Assembly: GCF_013410035.1 (NCBI RefSeq)
Contig: NZ_JACCBW010000004.1
Coordinates: 267,704 to 331,703, forward strand
DNA: 64,000 nucleotides
Direction of reading: 5' to 3'
Source of the DNA: Nocardioides cavernae
GTDB lineage: Bacteria; Actinomycetota; Actinomycetes; Propionibacteriales; Nocardioidaceae
Position 1 is the first letter of the stretch. Every line of letters starts with the position of its first letter. A program made the translations under genes and the position numbers. Below are positions 45,068 to 52,581 of this stretch, piece by piece. Under the pieces are notes generated by a model that was given only the letters and a program-made list of their open reading frames with translations, made no database searches and was not told where the DNA came from.

Positions 45068-45958
45068 TCAGGCGGTGACCCGCAGGTTGGCGAAGATCTC
45101 CCGCGTCGCCCGCGAGCGGTTGAGCGTGTAGAAGTGCAGGCCGGGTGCGCCCGCGTCCAGCAGGGCCGCGCAGAGCTCGGTGGCGATCGCGACGCCCTCC
45201 GTGCGCAGGGCCTGCGGGTCGTCGGAGAGCGGTGCCAGGCGGGCCACCACCTCCTCCGGCAGCTGGCGTCCGGAGAACTCGACCATGCGCTCCATCGAGC
45301 GCAGGCTCAGGATCGGCATGATCCCCGGGATGATCGGGAAGTCGGCGCCGACCGCTGAGGCCCGCTCGACGAGCCCCGCGTAGTCCGAGGCGCGCAGCAC
45401 CATGTCGGTGACCGCGAACTCCGCGCCCGCGTCCTGCTTGGCCTTGAGCACGCGCGCGTCCTGCTCGAGGTCGGTCGCGTCGACGTGGCCCTCGGGGAAC
45501 GCCGCGACGCCGATCCGCATGTCGCCGCGTCCGCGGATGAGCGCGACCAGCTCGCTGGCGTAGGTCAACCCGCCGTCCGTGGGGGTCCAGGGCGACCCCG
45601 GGCCGTCCGGCGGGTCGCCGCGCAGCGCCATCACGTGGCGTACGCCCGCCTCGTGGAGGTCGTCGAGGATCGCGTCGAGCTCGGTGGTGGTGTGGCCGAC
45701 GCAGGTGAGGTGGGCGACCGGCACCATGCTGGTCTCGCGGGCGATCCGCTCGGTGATCGCGACGGTGCGGTCCCGGGTGCTGCCCCCGGCGCCGTAGGTG
45801 ACCGAGACGAAGGTCGGGCCGAAGGGCTCGAGCTCGGAGATGGCCTGCCAGAGCTGCTGCTCGCCGGCCTCGTCCTTGGGAGGGAAGAACTCGAACGAGA
45901 AGGACCGGTCGCCGCGTGCCAGCAGCTCGCCCATGCTCAGGTCCCGCGGGTGCGTCAT
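45068..45958 (-). CDS. metF: Methylenetetrahydrofolate reductase
   Basis: Reduces 5,10-methylene-THF to 5-methyl-THF for methionine synthesis, using FAD. It has 296 residues, a TIM barrel: FSFEFFPPKDE, FVSVTYGAGGSTRDRT, HLTCVGHT, MALRGDPPDG, GVAAFPEGH, AEFAVTDMVL (QFTQ-like position changed) and the C-terminal LHFYTLNRS. The ATG at 45958 is 7 nt from a -10 box. Divergent from the prenyl synthase gene. Confidence 0.96.
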   Translation of the reverse strand: MTHPRDLSMGELLARGDRSFSFEFFPPKDEAGEQQLWQAISELEPFGPTFVSVTYGAGGSTRDRTVAITERIARETSMVPVAHLTCVGHTTTELDAILDDLHEAGVRHVMALRGDPPDGPGSPWTPTDGGLTYASELVALIRGRGDMRIGVAAFPEGHVDATDLEQDARVLKAKQDAGAEFAVTDMVLRASDYAGLVERASAVGADFPIIPGIMPILSLRSMERMVEFSGRQLPEEVVARLAPLSDDPQALRTEGVAIATELCAALLDAGAPGLHFYTLNRSRATREIFANLRVTA

Positions 45959-45965
45959 GCGCAAC

Positions 45966-45971
45966 AGCCTA
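45966..45971 (-). promoter_or_regulatory. -10 box of metF (leaderless)
   Basis: TAGGCT on the minus strand, 7 nt before the ATG at 45958. Confidence 0.6.
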
Positions 45972-46009
45972 CGAGCGACGGCGCTGCGGGCCGTACCCGT
46001 CCCACTGGC

Positions 46010-46015
46010 TAGTCT
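46010..46015 (+). promoter_or_regulatory. -10 box of the prenyl synthase gene (leaderless)
   Basis: TAGTCT followed by 7 nt and the GTG at 46023. The start codons of metF and this gene are 64 nt apart. Confidence 0.55.
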
Positions 46016-46022
46016 GGGCGCC

Positions 46023-47087
46023 GTGACGACCTGGGACCCGGCAGACTTCCGCGACCGGGTCCAGCAGGTGCTCGACGCCTTCCTCGACGACCGCGAGGCC
46101 GAGCTCGCCCCGCTGGGCCCCGACGCGCACCGGCTCGTCGGCGAGGCGCGTACGGCGGTGCGCGGGGGCAAGCGGTTCCGCGCGGCGTTCTGCCACTGGG
46201 GCCACCGCGCCGTGCGTCCCGACGTGGTCGACGAGGACGCCCTCGCGCGAGCCTGCGCGGCGCTCGAGGTCCTGCACGCGAGCGCCCTCGTGCACGACGA
46301 CTTCATGGACGCCTCCGACACCCGCCGTGGGCGGCCGTCGACCCACCGCGCGTTCGAGGCCGAGCACCGCGCGGCAGGGTGGGACGGCGACCCCGTGCAG
46401 TACGGCGCCGCGGCCGCGATCCTGCTCGGCGACCTGCTGCTCGGCTGGGCCGAGGACATGCTGCGGCACAGCGGGTTCGGCCCGGACGAGGTGGCACCCG
46501 GGCTGGCGCTGTTCGAGCAGTGCCGCAACGAGGTGATCGCGGGGCAGTTCCTCGACGTGTCGGTGCAGGCGCGTGGCCGAGCGGACGTCGAGACGGCGAT
46601 GACGGTCCTGCGCTACAAGTCGGCGAAGTACTCCATCGAGCGGCCCCTGCACATCGGCGCCGGGCTGGCAGGCGCGACGCCGGAGCAGATCGACCAGCTC
46701 ACGCGCTTCGGGCTGCCGCTGGGCGAGGCGTTCCAGCTCCGCGACGACCTGCTCGGCGTCTTCGGCGACCCGGCCCGGACGGGCAAGCCGGCCGGCGACG
46801 ACCTGGTCGAGGGCAAGCGCACGGTCCTGGTCGCCCTGACCCTCGACAGCGCGCCGCAGGCCGCCGCCCGGCGGCTCGACGCCGCGCTCGGCACCGCCCT
46901 CTCCCCCGCCGACGTCGACGACCTGCGCGAGATCATCGAGGACTCCGGCGCGCGCGCCCAGGTCGAGGCGGTCATCGGCCAGCTGACGGAGCGCGCGGTC
47001 GCGGCACTGCGGGTGGCCGACGTCGACGACCACGCCCGGGTGGTGCTCACCGAGCTCGCCCAGGCCGCCACGCAGCGGTCGGTCTGA
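46023..47087 (+). CDS. Polyprenyl (geranylgeranyl-type) diphosphate synthase
   Basis: Trans-prenyl chain elongation enzyme, 354 residues, close to actinobacterial IdsA proteins. First Asp-rich motif HDDFMDASD (D92, D93, D96), second LRDDLLGVFGD, and GGKRFRAAFCHWG for substrate binding. Chain length cannot be fixed from sequence. Its place next to metF parallels Rv2172c-Rv2173 of M. tuberculosis. An extended frame upstream of the GTG would run through metF on the opposite strand and is not credible. Confidence 0.93.
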   Translation: MTTWDPADFRDRVQQVLDAFLDDREAELAPLGPDAHRLVGEARTAVRGGKRFRAAFCHWGHRAVRPDVVDEDALARACAALEVLHASALVHDDFMDASDTRRGRPSTHRAFEAEHRAAGWDGDPVQYGAAAAILLGDLLLGWAEDMLRHSGFGPDEVAPGLALFEQCRNEVIAGQFLDVSVQARGRADVETAMTVLRYKSAKYSIERPLHIGAGLAGATPEQIDQLTRFGLPLGEAFQLRDDLLGVFGDPARTGKPAGDDLVEGKRTVLVALTLDSAPQAAARRLDAALGTALSPADVDDLREIIEDSGARAQVEAVIGQLTERAVAALRVADVDDHARVVLTELAQAATQRSV

Positions 47088-47122
47088 CGCCGACCGGCCT
47101 GACGCCGATCGGTCGACGCCGC

Positions 47123-47557
47123 TCAGTCGAGGCTGGTCAGGCCCGGCACGTCCGGTCCCTCGCCGCGCAGCAGCACCGTGAACGGCACCCCGCGGTCGTC
47201 GTGGACGCGCGTGCCGAGGACGCTCAGCGCGATGCTGAACGCCTTCTCGTCCGCTCGGGCGAGGGTGCCCCACCCGTCCCACAGCAGGACGACGCCCTCC
47301 GTGCCGGGCCCGACGTCGTGGAGGCAGTCGGCGAGGGCGTCGAAGTTCTGCCCGTACCAGTCGGGGAAGTCGAGCGCCTCGCCCACCGCCGCGAGGAAGG
47401 CGGGCTTGGTGTCGGCTCCCGTCCAGCCGTCGACGTGGCCGAAGGTCCATCCGGCGTGCTCGACGGCGTGGCGCACGTCGGCGACGTCGAACGCGCCGTG
47501 CCAGCGGTGGATGCCGGGCGGCTCGTGCCCGGCGAGGACGGCTGCCAGTCCACTCAT
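47123..47557 (-). CDS. Barstar-type ribonuclease inhibitor
   Basis: A 144-residue barstar family protein (Pfam Barstar). Core motif LDFPDWYGQNFDALADCLHDV, where the Asp/Asn and following residues block the RNase active site, then GVVLLWDGW. An N-terminal extension of about 20 residues precedes the fold. The ATG at 47557 has GGGAGG upstream and is 16 nt after the stop of the RNase gene, so toxin and inhibitor are co-transcribed. No signal peptide, so it acts in the cytoplasm. Confidence 0.92.
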   Translation of the reverse strand: MSGLAAVLAGHEPPGIHRWHGAFDVADVRHAVEHAGWTFGHVDGWTGADTKPAFLAAVGEALDFPDWYGQNFDALADCLHDVGPGTEGVVLLWDGWGTLARADEKAFSIALSVLGTRVHDDRGVPFTVLLRGEGPDVPGLTSLD

Positions 47558-47573
47558 GCCTGCACCTCCCGGT

Positions 47574-48116
47574 TCACCGGACGATCCGTGCGAACGAGTC
47601 GTAGTGGTCGGCGGTCCAGTAGTACTCCCCGCCGTCGCCGGTGACGATGCGCCACGGCCCGCGCACGCGCGGCGCCGTCTCGACGGTGTACTCGCGGTAG
47701 TAGCCCATCGCCTCGTCGGGCAGCAGGTCCTCCCGGTTCTGGAACGTCCCACCGTCGTCGTCGGGGTACTTGAACGGGCCGCCCGCGTCGATCCGGTCGA
47801 GCACGTCGCGCGCCTCCGCGGGCAGGCTCGCCTCCTCGACGAGGGCCAGGCCGCTGTCCGGGTCGACGCCGCCGGTGCCGGACGGGTCGGAGGTCGGGTC
47901 GGTCGTCGGCGTGGTGGTCGCGGTGAGGTCGTGCGAGGGCGAGGTGGCGGGAGACGGGGAGGCAGAGGAGGTCGTACGCCCGCCCGCGGGGTCCGTGCCC
48001 GTCGCGTCGTCGCCCTGCCCTCCGTCGACGAACAGCCACGCGACGAGCAGCACGGCCGCGACCAGCAGGAGCAGCCACTGGTAGCGCTGCCGTCCGGAGG
48101 CGGCCGCGGGTGCCAT
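47574..48116 (-). CDS. Membrane-anchored or secreted guanyl-specific ribonuclease (RNase Sa/barnase family)
   Basis: A 180-residue protein: a basic head, one hydrophobic helix (about 14-30), a Ser/Thr/Pro/Asp-rich spacer (about 35-90), then an RNase Sa-like domain. The catalytic residues of RNase Sa are conserved: E142 in GYYREYTV, R156 in PWRIVTG and H171 in TADHYDSF. The N-terminal segment could be a signal peptide or an anchor. The ATG overlaps the Rv2175c-type gene stop by 1 nt (TGATG). A barstar follows. Confidence 0.92.
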   Translation of the reverse strand: MAPAAASGRQRYQWLLLLVAAVLLVAWLFVDGGQGDDATGTDPAGGRTTSSASPSPATSPSHDLTATTTPTTDPTSDPSGTGGVDPDSGLALVEEASLPAEARDVLDRIDAGGPFKYPDDDGGTFQNREDLLPDEAMGYYREYTVETAPRVRGPWRIVTGDGGEYYWTADHYDSFARIVR

Positions 48117-48487
48117 CAGTACTCCAGCACCTGCGCGCGGCGCTTGACCTCGCTGCCGCGGTTCTCGCGCAGCGCGTCGATCGGGCGACCGGGGAGGTCG
48201 TCGTCGGTGAAGAGCCACGCGATGCACTCACGGTCGTCGAACTTGTGGTCGTGCAGCAGCGTCAGCAGCCCGGGGAGGCCCTTGACGACCAGGCCGTCCT
48301 GGAGGAAGTCGGCGGGCACGCGGGGGCCGGCGCCGGGCTCGGGGACGGCCGCCGCCAGCTCGTGCTCGCGGATCATCGTGCGGACCTTGCCGGGTGTCAC
48401 GCCGAGGATCTCGGCGACCTGGCTCCAGTCGAGCCACTCGGGGACGAGGGCGGCCAGGTCACGGTCGGCGAGGGGGACGTCGGTCAT
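48116..48487 (-). CDS. Rv2175c-type DNA-binding protein
   Basis: A 123-residue protein of the Rv2175c family with a winged helix-turn-helix near the N-terminus (PEWLDWSQVAEILGVTPGKVRTMIREHEL) and a C-terminal helical domain. In M. tuberculosis Rv2175c binds DNA and is phosphorylated by the PASTA-type neighbour kinase PknL; the kinase at 49475-51610 is the likely counterpart. First gene of a three-gene unit with the RNase and barstar, apparently leaderless. Confidence 0.9.
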   Translation of the reverse strand: MTDVPLADRDLAALVPEWLDWSQVAEILGVTPGKVRTMIREHELAAAVPEPGAGPRVPADFLQDGLVVKGLPGLLTLLHDHKFDDRECIAWLFTDDDLPGRPIDALRENRGSEVKRRAQVLEY

Positions 48488-48493
48488 GACGGC

Positions 48494-48499
48494 AGCCTA
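48494..48499 (-). promoter_or_regulatory. -10 box of the Rv2175c-RNase-barstar unit (leaderless)
   Basis: TAGGCT on the minus strand, 6 nt before the ATG at 48487. Confidence 0.6.
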
Positions 48500-48529
48500 G
48501 TGAGCCGGTCGAGGAGGCGCGCACCCGAG

Positions 48530-48558
48530 TTGTCACCCCAGCGGGCGATCCGTAGCGT
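48530..48558 (+). promoter_or_regulatory. Promoter of the GH16-like gene
   Basis: TTGTCA (48530-48535), 17-nt spacer, TAGCGT (48553-48558), then 7 nt to the ATG at 48566. The clearest -35/-10 pair among the leaderless genes here. Confidence 0.7.
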
Positions 48559-48565
48559 GCGGAGG

Positions 48566-49366
48566 ATGCACCCCCTCCGATCCACGCTCGTCGCCGCGCT
48601 CGTGGGCCTGCTCGCGCTCACGTCGTCCCCGGTCGTCTCCCCCGCGGCCGCCGACCACTACGACGGGGCTCCCGGCCCGATCCACGCCGGCAACACCTTC
48701 GGCTGGTACCAGCACGGCGTCTTCCGGCAGGAGTTCGTCGGCCCCAAGCCGGGGTTCTGGAAGAAGAAGGGCCGCGGCGTCGTCCGCACCCAGAACGGCA
48801 TGCTCACCCTCATGAGCACCACGCGCGGCAGCGTGTCGGCGACGCTGGACCTGAAGGGCCACACCTACGGCCGCTGGGAGATCCGGATGCGCGCCCGGAC
48901 GATGTCGCGGGTCAAGGGCGGCACCCCGTTCAAGGTCGTCACCGAGCTGGTCCCCGGCGGCACCCGCGACCAGCACTGCGGCGGTCGCGACATCGGCATC
49001 CAGAACTTCACCCTCGGCCGCAACACGGTGAAGTCCTACATCCACACGCTGCCCGACAGCTCCTACCGCGGGTTCCTCGATCGGCACCTGCGCAACGACC
49101 GGTGGCACACCTACGCCGTCGAGGTCGCCAAGGACCACATCTCCTGGTTCGTCGACGCCCACGTCATCCACACCGAGCGCCGCGCCGGCGCGCTCGACCC
49201 GCTGCCCCGGCAGCTGACGTTCGAGCTCCGCGCCCAGGACGGGGCGAGGATGCACCCGGCCCGGATGCAGATGGACTGGATGCGCTACTGGACGATGCGC
49301 GCGCCCAACGAGAAGTCGATCAAGGCGCCGCAGCTCGAGCTGAGCACCTACGCCGACGCCTGCTGA
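48566..49366 (+). CDS. Secreted GH16-like (concanavalin A fold) protein, probably non-catalytic
   Basis: A 266-residue protein with a signal peptide (helix about 5-25, cleavage near SPAAADH). Then a beta-jelly-roll similar to GH16: RQEFVGPKPGFW, GHTYGRWEIRMRARTM, and a late RWHTYAVEVAKDHISWFVDAHVIHTE. Where active GH16 enzymes have ExDxxE, this protein reads GGRDIGIQNF, so the nucleophile and acid/base glutamates are missing. A carbohydrate-binding or structural role is more likely than hydrolysis. Confidence 0.8.
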   Translation: MHPLRSTLVAALVGLLALTSSPVVSPAAADHYDGAPGPIHAGNTFGWYQHGVFRQEFVGPKPGFWKKKGRGVVRTQNGMLTLMSTTRGSVSATLDLKGHTYGRWEIRMRARTMSRVKGGTPFKVVTELVPGGTRDQHCGGRDIGIQNFTLGRNTVKSYIHTLPDSSYRGFLDRHLRNDRWHTYAVEVAKDHISWFVDAHVIHTERRAGALDPLPRQLTFELRAQDGARMHPARMQMDWMRYWTMRAPNEKSIKAPQLELSTYADAC

Positions 49367-49415
49367 CGCCACGCCGGTGGAGCTCGCCTGAGCCCGGGCC
49401 CACGCGGGGCTTCCG

Positions 49416-49421
49416 TACGAT
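49416..49421 (+). promoter_or_regulatory. Possible -10 box of the PASTA kinase gene
   Basis: TACGAT, with the kinase start 53 nt downstream; here a normal leader with a GGAGG ribosome site is present, unlike the leaderless neighbours. Confidence 0.45.
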
Positions 49422-49474
49422 GGGCGCGCCGGATCCTTCCCCGTTCGCCTGGTCCGGCACCTGGAGGTCGACCA

Positions 49475-51610
49475 GTGGAGCCACCCGAGCACGCCCGCGC
49501 GTCCGCGCCCGGTGCTGCCGGCGACCCCTTGGTCGGTCGGCTGCTGGACGGCCGCTACCGCATCGCGTCCCGGGTGGCACGCGGCGGCATGGCCAGTGTC
49601 TACGAGGCCACCGACACCCGCCTCGACCGGACGGTCGCGGTCAAGGTGATGCACCCGGGACTGGGCGACGACCAGGAGTTCGCCGAGCGCTTCGTGCGGG
49701 AGGCGCGCGCCGCGGCCCGGCTCAACCACCCGAACGTCGTCGGCGTCTACGACCAGGGCGACGACACCTCCGACGGCACCGACACGGTCTTCCTGGTGAT
49801 GGAGTACGTCCCCGGGCACACCCTGCGCGACGTGGTCCGCAAGGAGGCGCCGATGGCGCCCACCCGGGCCGTCGCGCTGATCGAGCCCGTCGTGTCCGCC
49901 CTCGCCGCGGCGCACCGCGCCGGCCTCATCCACCGCGACGTCAAGCCGGAGAACGTGCTGATCGCCGACGAGGCCCACGGCGGCCGGGTCAAGGTCGCGG
50001 ATTTCGGGCTCGCCAAGGCGGTCAGCGCCGACACCCAGCACACCGCGACGGGCGGCGTGCTCATCGGCACCGTCTCCTACCTCGCACCCGAGCTCGTCGT
50101 GGACGGTCGGGCCGACGCGCGCGCCGACGTCTACGCCACGGGCGTGGTGCTCTACGAGCTGTTGACCGGCCGGAAGCCGCACGAGGGCGAGTCCCCGATC
50201 CAGGTCGCCTACCGCCACGTGCACCACGACGTCCCGATGCCGTCCCTGGTCGAGCCCGGCGTGCCGGACTACGTCGACGCGCTCGTCGCCCGCGCCACCT
50301 CCCGCGACCGCGACCAGCGCCCCGCCGACGCGACCGTCCTGCTGCACCACCTCCACCGCGTCGAGCTCGCGCTGCGCGAGGGGCTGGCGTCCGACCCCGA
50401 GCTCGCCGCCGACCTGCTCCCCCGCCGTGCTCCCGCCGACGACGCGGACGGTGGCGACGCGGACGGGGGCGAGCGCACGACGCCGCAGCCGTTCGACGCG
50501 GAGGCGCTCGCGCTGCTCACCGAGGTCGACCCCCGCGACTCGGGCCTCGTCGCGGACGGCAACCCCGACCGCACCACCGCCCTCGAGCGGCACGCCGTCC
50601 CCGAGGAGCGCGCCGACCCGCCGGTCATCGAGCCCATGCGCACCACGACCGTGGCCGCCGCCCCGGCCCCGACCCGTACGGCGCCCGCGCGGCCCGCTCC
50701 CGTCGCGACGACGCCGCGACGACGCTCCAGGCGCGGGCCGGTCCTGCTGGTGCTCGCCGTCCTGCTCCTCGCCGGCGTCGGTGCCGGGGCGTACTGGTTC
50801 GGCTGGGAGCGCTACACGACGACCCCGGCGGTGCTCGGCCTCGACGAGGTGGCCGCCCGCGGCGAGCTCGAGGACGCCGGGCTGGAGGCCGAGGCCGGCG
50901 AGCCGGCGTACTCCGAGAACGTCGAGGCCGGTCTGGTCATCGCGACCGACCCGGGCCCCGGGGGCAAGGTCGTCGACGGCGGCACGGTCGTGCTCACCCT
51001 CTCGCTCGGACCGGAGCGGTACGACGTCCCGCCGCTCCAGGGGCAGACCGAGGACCAGGCCCAGGACGCGCTGGCCGCCACCAACCTCGCCTTCGGAGAG
51101 AGCAAGGCGCGCTGGAGCGAGACGGTGCCGGAGGGCCAGGTGATCCGTTCCTCCCCCAAGGCCGGCACCGTCCTCAAGCCCGGCGCCACGGTCGACCTGG
51201 TCCTCAGCCGGGGTCGCAAGCCGTTCGAGGTGAAGGACTGGACGGGCAGGTCGATCGACACCGTGCGCGCGACGCTCACCGAGCGCGACCTGGAGGTCAG
51301 CGTCGCCGAGGAGTACAGCGACACCGTCTCCGCGGGCGACATCATCGCGCAGGACCCGCCCGCGGGGAGCACGCTCTACCGCGGTGACACCGTCTCGTTC
51401 ACGGTGTCCCTCGGGCCCGAGCTGGTGGAGGTGCCGCGGGTGCGCGCGATGGGCGTCGAGGCGGCCACCGAGCTGCTCGAGGGCCTCGGCTTCCAGGTCC
51501 GCACCGAGCAGGCCGACAACTACCTCGGCCTCGGCTTCGTCTACTCCTCCGACCCCGACCAGGGCGACGAGGTCGCCAAGGGCTCCACGATCACGCTCTA
51601 CCTGATCTGA
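49475..51610 (+). CDS. PASTA-domain Ser/Thr protein kinase (PknL-like)
   Basis: Transmembrane receptor kinase, 711 residues. The kinase domain (about 28-290) has GGMASVYEA, VAVKVMHPG, the catalytic loop HRDVKPENVL, DFGLAK and TVSYLAPEL. A long juxtamembrane linker rich in Asp/Ala/Pro leads to a helix near 425-445, then four PASTA repeats (about 450-711) that in this family sense muropeptides or lipid II. Position beside the Rv2175c-type gene and DAHP synthase matches PknL of M. tuberculosis. The GTG start at 49475 has GGAGG. Confidence 0.95.
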   Translation: MEPPEHARASAPGAAGDPLVGRLLDGRYRIASRVARGGMASVYEATDTRLDRTVAVKVMHPGLGDDQEFAERFVREARAAARLNHPNVVGVYDQGDDTSDGTDTVFLVMEYVPGHTLRDVVRKEAPMAPTRAVALIEPVVSALAAAHRAGLIHRDVKPENVLIADEAHGGRVKVADFGLAKAVSADTQHTATGGVLIGTVSYLAPELVVDGRADARADVYATGVVLYELLTGRKPHEGESPIQVAYRHVHHDVPMPSLVEPGVPDYVDALVARATSRDRDQRPADATVLLHHLHRVELALREGLASDPELAADLLPRRAPADDADGGDADGGERTTPQPFDAEALALLTEVDPRDSGLVADGNPDRTTALERHAVPEERADPPVIEPMRTTTVAAAPAPTRTAPARPAPVATTPRRRSRRGPVLLVLAVLLLAGVGAGAYWFGWERYTTTPAVLGLDEVAARGELEDAGLEAEAGEPAYSENVEAGLVIATDPGPGGKVVDGGTVVLTLSLGPERYDVPPLQGQTEDQAQDALAATNLAFGESKARWSETVPEGQVIRSSPKAGTVLKPGATVDLVLSRGRKPFEVKDWTGRSIDTVRATLTERDLEVSVAEEYSDTVSAGDIIAQDPPAGSTLYRGDTVSFTVSLGPELVEVPRVRAMGVEAATELLEGLGFQVRTEQADNYLGLGFVYSSDPDQGDEVAKGSTITLYLI

Positions 51611-51615
51611 GGTCC

Positions 51616-51621
51616 TATCGT
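51616..51621 (+). promoter_or_regulatory. -10 box of the EamA transporter gene
   Basis: TATCGT is 3 nt from ATG 51625 and 6 nt from GTG 51628. The general spacing in this region favours a leaderless transcript starting at the GTG. Confidence 0.5.
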
Positions 51622-51624
51622 TCG

Positions 51625-52524
51625 ATGGTGACCGAGCACGACCGTCGTACGACCCTGCTCGCGGCGGCGGCGCTCCTGGCCCTCGCCGCGTGCTGGGGCA
51701 GCACCTTCTTCATGATCAAGGACCTGCTCGACCGGGTCCCGACGCTCGACTTCCTGGCGCTGCGCTTCAGCATCGCCTCGCTCGCCCTCCTCCTCGTCGC
51801 ACCGCGGGCGATCGCTCGCCTCTCGCCCGTCGTGCGACGGCACGCGGTCGTGCTCGGTCTGCTCTACGGCGTCGCGCAGATCCTGCAGACCGCCGGTCTG
51901 GCGCACACCCCGGCCAGCATCAGCGGCTTCGTGACCGGGCTGTACGTCGTGTGCACGCCGCTGCTGGCCGCCGCGATCCTCCGGACCCGGATCCCGCCGA
52001 TCACCTGGGCGGCCGTCGCGCTCGCGACCGTGGGCCTGGGCGTGCTCGCCCTCAACGGCCTCAGCATCGGCTACGGCGAGCTCATCACCCTCGCCTCCGC
52101 CGTGCTCTACGCGCTGCACATCGTCGGGCTGGGCGCCTGGTCCAGCGCGCAGGACGCGATCGGCATGACGATCCTGCAGGTCATGGTCATCGCGGTCGTG
52201 TGCACGCTCTCGACCGCGCGCGACGGCATCGTGCTCCCCGATCGCGCGGGCGACTGGGCGTCGGTCGCCTACATGGCCGTCGTCGTCGGCGCGCTCGGGC
52301 TCCTCGGGCAGACGTGGGCACAGGCCCACCTGCCGCCCACGCGCAGCGCGATCATCATGAGCATGGAGCCCGTGTTCGTCTCGCTCTTCGCGGTCTCGCT
52401 CGGGGGCGAGGACGTCACCGCCCGCCTCCTGCTGGGCGGCACGATGGTGCTGGTGGCCATGCTGACGGTCGAGCTCGCCCCGCGCCGCGTCGTGGAGGGC
52501 GAGGTCCCGCACATCGCCGTGTGA
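51625..52524 (+). CDS. EamA/DMT-family transporter
   Basis: Drug/metabolite transporter superfamily protein of 299 residues with about ten helices in two EamA repeats. The first repeat starts ALAACWGSTFFMIKDLLDR, the second carries QTWAQAHLPPTRSAIIMSMEPVFVSLFAVSLGGE, the usual end of such permeases. Substrate unknown. The start may be ATG 51625 or GTG 51628. Confidence 0.92.
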   Translation: MVTEHDRRTTLLAAAALLALAACWGSTFFMIKDLLDRVPTLDFLALRFSIASLALLLVAPRAIARLSPVVRRHAVVLGLLYGVAQILQTAGLAHTPASISGFVTGLYVVCTPLLAAAILRTRIPPITWAAVALATVGLGVLALNGLSIGYGELITLASAVLYALHIVGLGAWSSAQDAIGMTILQVMVIAVVCTLSTARDGIVLPDRAGDWASVAYMAVVVGALGLLGQTWAQAHLPPTRSAIIMSMEPVFVSLFAVSLGGEDVTARLLLGGTMVLVAMLTVELAPRRVVEGEVPHIAV

Positions 52525-52543
52525 GGCCCGCGCGCGCCGCGAC

Positions 52544-52570
52544 AGGGGCACGGCGTGGGCCCCTGCCCCT
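52544..52570 (+). terminator. Hairpin after the EamA transporter gene
   Basis: AGGGGCA (52544-52550) pairs with TGCCCCT (52564-52570) around a 13-nt loop, 20 nt past the stop. Its right arm touches the -10 box of the next gene. Confidence 0.5.
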
Positions 52571-52575
52571 ATCGT
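52570..52575 (+). promoter_or_regulatory. -10 box of the zinc-ribbon gene (leaderless)
   Basis: TATCGT followed by 6 nt and the GTG at 52582. Confidence 0.6.
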
Positions 52576-52581
52576 GGCCCC

